Positions 59,187 to 64,000 of a stretch of DNA of 64,000 nucleotides are shown in pieces. Every line of letters begins with the position of its first letter. Within the stretch, counting starts at the first letter, position 1. Source of the stretch: Sinorhizobium alkalisoli (lineage in GTDB: Bacteria > Pseudomonadota > Alphaproteobacteria > Rhizobiales > Rhizobiaceae); NCBI RefSeq assembly GCF_008932245.1, contig NZ_CP034909.1:1054001-1118000 (forward strand), given 5' to 3'. Both the position numbers and the translations under genes were made by a program. The notes beneath the pieces were generated by a model. It made no database searches. It saw only the letters and a list, made by a program, of their open reading frames with translations, and was not told where the DNA came from.

Positions 59187-59230
59187 GAGTTGACTTTTCC
59201 GGGCGATTCCTCCAAAGACAGCGTCAACTC
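59187..59230. repeat. Inverted repeat between adk and rpsM
   Basis: GAGTTGAC (59187-59194) and GTCAACTC (59223-59230) are exact reverse complements 28 bases apart. The left arm contains a TTGACT that could be a -35 element for rpsM. Role unknown. Confidence 0.35.
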
Positions 59231-59386
59231 GCGATATGAGAAGCGATCGGCGCGGTCTTCAAGACAACGAAGTCCGGGTACGGTCGTTTTTGACATGTCT
59301 CGAACCTCGATCAACGAGCGGCTCTTCGTGGTCGCGTAACGAAGCACCTATTGCCGGATGGCAACTGGAACGCAAGGAGAATAGAC

Positions 59387-59755
59387 GTGGCACGTATCGC
59401 TGGCGTCAATATCCCGACGGCAAAGCGCGTGGTCATCGCGCTGACGTATATTCACGGGATCGGCACGAAATTCGCACAGGAAATCATCGAGAAGGTCGGT
59501 ATTCCGGCTGATCGCCGCGTGCATCAGTTGACGGACGCCGAGGTCCTTCAGATCCGTGAAACGATCGATCGTGACTACCAGGTCGAAGGTGACCTGCGTC
59601 GCGAAACCTCGATGAACATCAAGCGTCTGATGGATCTAGGCTGCTATCGCGGTCTTCGCCATCGTCGTGGCCTGCCGGTGCGCGGTCAGCGCACGCACAC
59701 CAATGCACGCACCCGCAAGGGTCCGGCAAAGGCGATCGCCGGTAAGAAGAAGTAA
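59387..59755 (+). CDS. rpsM: 30S ribosomal protein S13
   Basis: S13 contacts P-site tRNA and bridges to the 50S subunit. The 122-residue protein starts at GTG 59387 ([26 protein letters not shown]) after AAGGAGAATAG, and has the C-terminal [28 protein letters not shown]. It stands 232 bp from adk and is followed by its own terminator, so it may be a single-gene transcript. No rpmJ is seen upstream. Confidence 0.98.
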   Translation: MARIAGVNIPTAKRVVIALTYIHGIGTKFAQEIIEKVGIPADRRVHQLTDAEVLQIRETIDRDYQVEGDLRRETSMNIKRLMDLGCYRGLRHRRGLPVRGQRTHTNARTRKGPAKAIAGKKK

Positions 59756-59775
59756 TTTCCCGAAAAGGGGAAACG

Positions 59776-59805
59776 GGAGGCTGGCGCACGCGCCGGCCTC
59801 CTTTT
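59776..59805 (+). terminator. Terminator after rpsM
   Basis: GGAGGCTGGCG (59776-59786) pairs with CGCCGGCCTCC (59791-59801), one G-T pair, around CACG, followed by TTTT. It separates rpsM from rpsK, which are adjacent in one operon in E. coli. Confidence 0.85.
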
Positions 59806-59985
59806 GCAGTTTGGGAAGGGCAAGTGTCCGACCGTCGCGAGTGCCGCTAGCGGTCTTGCGAAATGCCCGCGACGCTGGTGCGCCGGCTGTCGCGTAATTG
59901 AAGTGCAGGGCAGGGGACGAACAATCCTTTTCCCGGTGGAGCCGCTGGAATTACGGCGGTGCAGAGATCTTAAGAAAGGGATCCT

Positions 59986-60375
59986 ATGGCCAAGGAAGCC
60001 ACCCGCGTTCGCCGTCGCGAGCGCAAGAACATCACGTCTGGCGTCGCACACGTCAATTCGTCGTTCAACAACACGATGATCACCATCACCGACGCGCAGG
60101 GCAATGCCATTGCCTGGTCGTCCGCCGGTGCGAAGGGTTTCAAGGGTTCGCGCAAGTCGACCCCGTTCGCCGCGCAGATCGCCGCTGAAGATTGCGCCAA
60201 GAAGGCCCAGGAACACGGCATGAAGTCGCTGGAAGTGGAAGTCTGCGGCCCGGGGTCCGGTCGCGAATCCGCTCTGCGGGCGCTGCAGGCTGCGGGCTTC
60301 ATGATCACGTCGATCCGCGACGTGACCCCGATCCCGCACAACGGCTGCCGTCCGCGCAAGAAGCGCCGCGTCTGA
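59986..60375 (+). CDS. rpsK: 30S ribosomal protein S11
   Basis: S11 lies on the 30S platform near the mRNA exit. The 129-residue product has [50 protein letters not shown] and the C-terminal [29 protein letters not shown] precedes the ATG. It begins 180 bp after the rpsM terminator and 105 bp before rpoA. Confidence 0.98.
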
Positions 60376-60480
60376 CCATTTGGATTTGAACATTTCCGGC
60401 GAGGGCGCTGATGCGCTCTCCCGGACTTCGGGGCTCGGTTGTCACGATTGGATGGTGGCAACGAACGGAAGGCAGAAAAC

Positions 60481-61491
60481 ATGATCCAGAAAAATTGGCA
60501 GGAACTGATCAAGCCGAACAAGGTGGAGTTTTCCTCCTCGGGCCGCACCAGGGCAACGTTGGTTGCGGAACCGCTTGAGCGCGGCTTCGGTCTGACCCTC
60601 GGCAACGCGCTCCGCCGCGTGCTTCTGTCGTCGCTTCGCGGTGCTGCCGTCACGGCAGTGCAGATCGACGGCGTACTGCACGAGTTCTCCTCGATCCCGG
60701 GTGTTCGGGAAGATGTGACGGACATCGTGCTCAACATCAAGGAAATCGCCATCAAGATGGATGGCGACGACGCAAAGCGCATGGTCGTGCGCAAGCAGGG
60801 TCCTGGTGTCGTGACGGCCGGTGATATCCAGACGGTTGGCGATATCGAGATCCTCAACCCGAACCATGTGATTTGCACCCTCGACGAGGGTGCTGAAATC
60901 CGCATGGAGTTCACCGTCAACAACGGCAAGGGCTATGTCCCGGCCGACCGCAACCGTTCCGAAGACGCGCCGATCGGCCTTATCCCGGTCGACAGCCTGT
61001 ATTCGCCGGTCAAGAAGGTCTCCTACAAGGTTGAAAACACCCGTGAGGGCCAGGTTCTCGACTACGACAAACTGACCATGTCGATCGAGACCGACGGCTC
61101 CGTCACGGGTGAGGACGCGATCGCGTTCGCGGCCCGCATTCTTCAGGACCAGCTCTCGGTCTTCGTCAATTTCGAAGAGCCGCAGAAGGAAACCGAGGAA
61201 GAGGCCGTCACCGAGCTCGCCTTCAACCCGGCACTTCTCAAGAAGGTCGACGAACTGGAGCTTTCCGTCCGTTCGGCCAACTGCCTGAAGAACGACAACA
61301 TCGTCTATATCGGCGACCTCATTCAGAAGACGGAAGCGGAAATGCTCCGTACGCCGAATTTTGGTCGCAAGTCGCTCAACGAGATCAAGGAAGTTCTCGC
61401 TTCCATGGGCCTGCATCTCGGCATGGAAGTGCCGTCCTGGCCGCCGGAGAACATCGAAGATCTCGCCAAGCGCTACGAAGACCAGTACTAA
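60481..61491 (+). CDS. rpoA: DNA-directed RNA polymerase subunit alpha
   Basis: The alpha dimer nucleates RNA polymerase assembly, and its C-terminal domain binds UP elements and activators. The 336-residue protein has the N-terminal dimerisation domain ([40 protein letters not shown]) and the alpha-CTD ([48 protein letters not shown]). I start at ATG 60481 ([12 protein letters not shown]). It is followed by rplQ after 147 bp with two RNA structures. Confidence 0.99.
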   Translation: MIQKNWQELIKPNKVEFSSSGRTRATLVAEPLERGFGLTLGNALRRVLLSSLRGAAVTAVQIDGVLHEFSSIPGVREDVTDIVLNIKEIAIKMDGDDAKRMVVRKQGPGVVTAGDIQTVGDIEILNPNHVICTLDEGAEIRMEFTVNNGKGYVPADRNRSEDAPIGLIPVDSLYSPVKKVSYKVENTREGQVLDYDKLTMSIETDGSVTGEDAIAFAARILQDQLSVFVNFEEPQKETEEEAVTELAFNPALLKKVDELELSVRSANCLKNDNIVYIGDLIQKTEAEMLRTPNFGRKSLNEIKEVLASMGLHLGMEVPSWPPENIEDLAKRYEDQY

Positions 61492-61592
61492 GGCCGCACG
61501 CGTTCGAAAGAACGCGTAAAGCTGGCCTTAGAAATTTTAACTGCGTATATGTCTCATCGTCTTGAGCCTTCGGCTCTCAGCGGAATATACGC
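61490..61592 (+). promoter_or_regulatory. Two hairpins between rpoA and rplQ
   Basis: First, AAGGCC at 61491 to GGCCTT at 61529 encloses ACGCGTTC-GAAA-GAACGCGT. Second, GCGTATAT (61543-61550) pairs with ATATACGC (61585-61592) around an inner GAGCC-TTC-GGCTC (61564-61576). Neither ends in a T-run, so they may tune rplQ expression or mRNA stability relative to rpoA. Confidence 0.5.
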
Positions 61593-61638
61593 CTCTATTA
61601 GACTGCGGGCGGATGCCTGCAAGTAAAGGAGAATAGCC

Positions 61639-62064
61639 ATGCGCCACGCTAAAGCCGGTCGCAAGCTGAACAGGACTGCCAGCCACCGCAAGGCGATGTT
61701 TGCCAACATGGCAGCTTCGTTGATCGAACACGAACAGATCGTGACGACCCTGCCGAAGGCGAAGGAAATCCGTCCGATCGTCGAGAAGCTCGTCACGCTC
61801 GGAAAGCGCGGCGATCTGCATGCCCGCCGCCAGGCGATCTCGCAGATCCGCGACGTTGCGGTCGTCTCGAAGCTATTCGATGCGATTGCATCGCGCTACG
61901 CCACCCGCAACGGCGGCTACCTGCGCATCATGAAGGCTGGTTTCCGCCACGGCGACAATGCGCCGCTCGCTGTCATCGAGTTCGTTGACCGCGACGTCGA
62001 CGCCAAGGGTGCAAAGGACCGCGCTCGCGTCGCCGCCGAAGCGGAAGAAGCAGAAGCAGCCTAA
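61639..62064 (+). CDS. rplQ: 50S ribosomal protein L17
   Basis: L17 lies at the tunnel exit region of the 50S subunit. The 141-residue protein begins [46 protein letters not shown] and has [26 protein letters not shown], with an acidic Ala/Glu-rich tail. It is the last gene of the ribosomal cluster; AAAGGAGAATAG precedes the ATG. Confidence 0.98.
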   Translation: MRHAKAGRKLNRTASHRKAMFANMAASLIEHEQIVTTLPKAKEIRPIVEKLVTLGKRGDLHARRQAISQIRDVAVVSKLFDAIASRYATRNGGYLRIMKAGFRHGDNAPLAVIEFVDRDVDAKGAKDRARVAAEAEEAEAA

Positions 62065-62090
62065 TCCAGCTTTGAGGGTTGGAAGAGTCG

Positions 62091-62125
62091 AAGCGGCCGG
62101 GTGATGCCTCACCCGGCCGCTTTCT
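62091..62125. terminator. Shared terminator of rplQ and msrQ
   Basis: AAGCGGCCGGGTGA (62091-62104) pairs perfectly over 14 bp with TCACCCGGCCGCTT (62109-62122) around TGCC. The right arm begins in the msrQ stop codon (62109-62111), so the stem is partly coding on the minus strand and serves both convergent genes. Confidence 0.9.
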
Positions 62126-62777
62126 CCGTTGTGGGGTGGTGCGGCCTTGCAATGCCGCTACGCTGTCGCCTCCAGCGGAGGTAAGGCATCCTGATCGGCC
62201 GCCAGGCCAGAAGCAGCGCGACAAGGGCGATGTAGAGCATCTGCTCCGGCCCTACGATCTTGACCGACATCGCGAAATGCAGGGCCCCCGCCGCGGCGAT
62301 GAGATAGACGAGCCGGTGGAGCTTGTTCCAGCGTTGGCCGAGTTTGCGGATCGACCAGTTGTTCGACGTCAGCGCGAGAGGAATAAGCAGGACCAAGGCC
62401 GTCATCCCGATGGTGATGAAGGGGCGGCGAGCGATATCGGCGACGATCGCCGGAAAGCGCAACATCTGGTCGAGCAGCATATAGGCGAGGAAGTGCATCA
62501 GCACGTAATAGAAGGCGAGCAGCCCGAGCGCGCGGCGGTATCTTAGCCAATTCAGGCCGAACAGATCGCGGATGGGCGTGATGGCGAGGGTGGCCACCAG
62601 GAAGCGCAGCGCCCAAAGGCCGAGCAGGTGTTCGAATTCCTTGACCGCGTTTCCGGGCAGTTGACCGGTGGCACCGAGATAGAAGGCCAACGCTGCCGGC
62701 ATGAAACCGACGGCGTAGAGGGCCCAGACCGACGGACCATGCAGTCGCTTGGGCAGGGTGGGAAGGACGGCCATCAT
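62109..62777 (-). CDS. msrQ: MsrPQ system, heme-binding membrane subunit
   Basis: MsrQ passes electrons from the respiratory chain (or flavin reductase) to periplasmic MsrP. The 222-residue protein has about six transmembrane helices with the ferric-reductase-like core and heme-ligand histidines in LAFYYVLMHFLAY, WNKLHRLVYL and AAGALHFAM. Its first base overlaps the last base of the msrP stop, so msrP-msrQ is a translationally coupled operon. Formerly YedZ. Confidence 0.94.
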   Translation of the reverse strand: MMAVLPTLPKRLHGPSVWALYAVGFMPAALAFYLGATGQLPGNAVKEFEHLLGLWALRFLVATLAITPIRDLFGLNWLRYRRALGLLAFYYVLMHFLAYMLLDQMLRFPAIVADIARRPFITIGMTALVLLIPLALTSNNWSIRKLGQRWNKLHRLVYLIAAAGALHFAMSVKIVGPEQMLYIALVALLLAWRPIRMPYLRWRRQRSGIARPHHPTTEKAAG

Positions 62778-63712
62778 CAGAAATTCGCTGCCAGATCCAT
62801 GCCGGCATAAAGGCTCGCGACCTCGTCGGCATAACCGTTGAAGGGAAGCGTATCGCGCCGGTTGGAGCCGAAGAAGCCGCCTTCGCCGATGCGGTTCTCC
62901 GTGGCCTGACTCCAGCGTGGGTGGTCGACGGCCGGGTTCACATTGGCGTAGAAGCCGTATTCGCTCGGCGCGGCGAGATTCCAGGTGCAGGGAGGAACTG
63001 TCTCGGTGAGCGAGATGCGCACGATCGATTTGATGCCCTTGAAGCCGTATTTCCAGGGCACGACCAGACGAACCGGTGCGCCATTCTGGTTCGCCAGGGT
63101 CTTGCCATAGAGACCGACGGCAAGGATCGTCAGCGGGTGCCGGGCTTCATCGAGCCGCAGGCCCTCGCGATAGGGCCAGGGCAGGGGTTGGAACAGGCCG
63201 GACTGGCCGGGCATTTCCTCCGGCCGAAAGACGGTCTCGAAGGCGACATATTTGGCGCTGCCAAGCGGCTCGACCTTGTCGAGGAGCGTGGCCAGCGGAA
63301 AGCCGAGCCAGGGGATCACCATCGACCAGGCCTCGACGCAGCGCATGCGGTACACGCGCTCCTCGAGCGGAAAGCCGAGGAGTTCCTCGATACCGAATTC
63401 GCCCGGCTTGGCGACGAGGCCATCGATTTTGACGGTCCATGGCGTAGGTTTGAATGCGCCCGACCGGGCGGCTGGATCTGCCTTGCCCGTGCCGAATTCG
63501 TAGAAGTTGTTGTAGCTCGTGACGTCCTCTTCCGGCGTCAGGGCCTCGTCTACCCTGTAGGGGCTTGCAGCCGCCTTCAGCGCCGCTGCATCCACCGGCC
63601 GGGCCGCAAGCGTCAGGCCGGCGGCCGCCGCGAGAAAGGCGCGCCGATCAAGGAAGAAGCGTTCCGGCGTGATCTCGGAGGCGGCGATCCGCGGCGGGCG
63701 GTAATGAGGCAT
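62777..63712 (-). CDS. msrP: Protein-methionine-sulfoxide reductase, molybdenum catalytic subunit
   Basis: MsrP repairs oxidised methionine in periplasmic proteins and is a Tat-exported molybdopterin enzyme of the sulfite-oxidase family. The 311-residue protein has a twin-arginine signal ([18 protein letters not shown], about 22-39) and the molybdenum-ligating cysteine in [20 protein letters not shown]. Other blocks are [26 protein letters not shown] and [16 protein letters not shown]. It precedes msrQ by overlap. Formerly YedY. Confidence 0.95.
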   Translation of the reverse strand: MPHYRPPRIAASEITPERFFLDRRAFLAAAAGLTLAARPVDAAALKAAASPYRVDEALTPEEDVTSYNNFYEFGTGKADPAARSGAFKPTPWTVKIDGLVAKPGEFGIEELLGFPLEERVYRMRCVEAWSMVIPWLGFPLATLLDKVEPLGSAKYVAFETVFRPEEMPGQSGLFQPLPWPYREGLRLDEARHPLTILAVGLYGKTLANQNGAPVRLVVPWKYGFKGIKSIVRISLTETVPPCTWNLAAPSEYGFYANVNPAVDHPRWSQATENRIGEGGFFGSNRRDTLPFNGYADEVASLYAGMDLAANF

Positions 63713-64000
63713 TTCGGTTCCCCGGCGTTGAATGTTGGTGCAATCAGATGACCAAAGTTTAGCTCATTCGGAAAGAGGGGCCAGACCACGTTTTCGTGCA
63801 TGTCGCGTGAGCCGCGCGGCTGTCGGCAGGTTCCTGCGCATCGGCCCGAAAATCGGACCCGATTATCGGAAAGAGTAACGGCGTCCGTTGTGCGCCCCAA
63901 GGGCGCCCCGATCGGCTCTGAGCGAGGTTTTGCGCTTGTGCATCGGGCCAGTGGACGCAGCGGCCGTGCGTTTGCCTTTTTTCTCGCGAAATCCTATCTG
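63713..64000. other. Region upstream of msrP, no gene seen
   Basis: The 288 bp to the window edge contain the msrP promoter region and a partial mosaic repeat (63837-63895). No open frame has supporting features. Confidence 0.6.
63837..63895 (+). repeat. Dispersed mosaic repeat, partial copy R7
   Basis: GCGCATCGGCCCGAAAATCG, then CGATTATCGGAAAGAG, matches the first half of copies R1 and R2. The second half with the hairpin is absent or diverged. Confidence 0.55.

Noticed and set aside
59155..59386. rpmJ or infA between adk and rpsM
   Set aside because: No short Cys/His-containing L36-like peptide or IF1-like frame can be read there.
63613..63900. 95-codon minus-strand frame upstream of msrP
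   Set aside because: Overlaps the msrP signal peptide region and repeat R7; composition is not protein-like.

Overview
The window looks like chromosomal DNA of a fast-growing alphaproteobacterial rhizobium, most likely Sinorhizobium/Ensifer of the S. meliloti/medicae type. This rests on GC-rich codon use, alphaproteobacterial gene neighbourhoods (a GatB gene followed by an NDUFA12-like complex I protein and a DUF2155 protein; aroQ-accB-accC-aat), an RNase E with a large acidic insertion in its S1 domain, a 192-residue short-lid adenylate kinase, and intergenic repeats of the rhizobial mosaic type. The species is inferred from memory of these families, not from a search. I count 69 coding sequences (one cut by the left edge) and four tRNA genes. 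I see no CRISPR array, prophage, insertion sequence or rRNA gene.

Region 1 (1-9640), mixed housekeeping: the end of an unrecognised gene, gatB with an overlapping GNAT gene, the NDUFA12-like and DUF2155 genes, then on the minus strand a probable aroQ-accB-accC-aat operon (dehydroquinase, biotin carboxyl carrier and biotin carboxylase of acetyl-CoA carboxylase, L/F-tRNA-protein transferase), a DsbA-like thiol oxidoreductase, a PLP aminotransferase (plus strand) and a C45-type acyltransferase/hydrolase.

Region 2 (9700-20100), RNA turnover, cell wall and translation termination: rne (minus) with a long structured leader, an AMIN-domain amidase, penicillin-binding protein 1A, prfB with a programmed +1 frameshift, a small exported protein and NAD kinase.

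Region 3 (20235-29400), the tRNA-tufB region: tRNA-Thr, two LysR regulators, a YCII protein, azoreductase, a small exported protein and RlmB lie between tRNA-Thr and the tRNA-Tyr/tRNA-Gly/tufB block. A secreted protein, an SDR-family epimerase and tRNA-Trp follow. tufB carries an unusual 110-bp tandem duplication that repeats its own last ten codons.

Region 4 (29573-62064), the large transcription/translation superoperon: secE-nusG, rplKA, rplJL, rpoBC; then rpsL-rpsG-fusA-tufA (str); rpsJ to rpsQ (S10); rplN to rplO (spc); secY-adk; rpsM; rpsK-rpoA-rplQ. Gene order is the classical bacterial one, but readable hairpin terminators cut it into blocks after rpoC, tufA, rpsQ, rplO, rpsM and rplQ.

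Region 5 (62109-63712): msrQ and msrP on the minus strand, a periplasmic methionine-sulfoxide repair system that converges on rplQ and shares its terminator sequence.

The window is mostly conserved core genome. The most interesting material is non-coding: the tufB 3' duplication, a dispersed repeat family with compensatory changes in its hairpin, a string of four hairpins in the rne leader, a 14-bp perfect hairpin between rplL and rpoB, and small palindromes upstream of mrcA, azoR and gatB. I did not find a convincing new multi-gene system.
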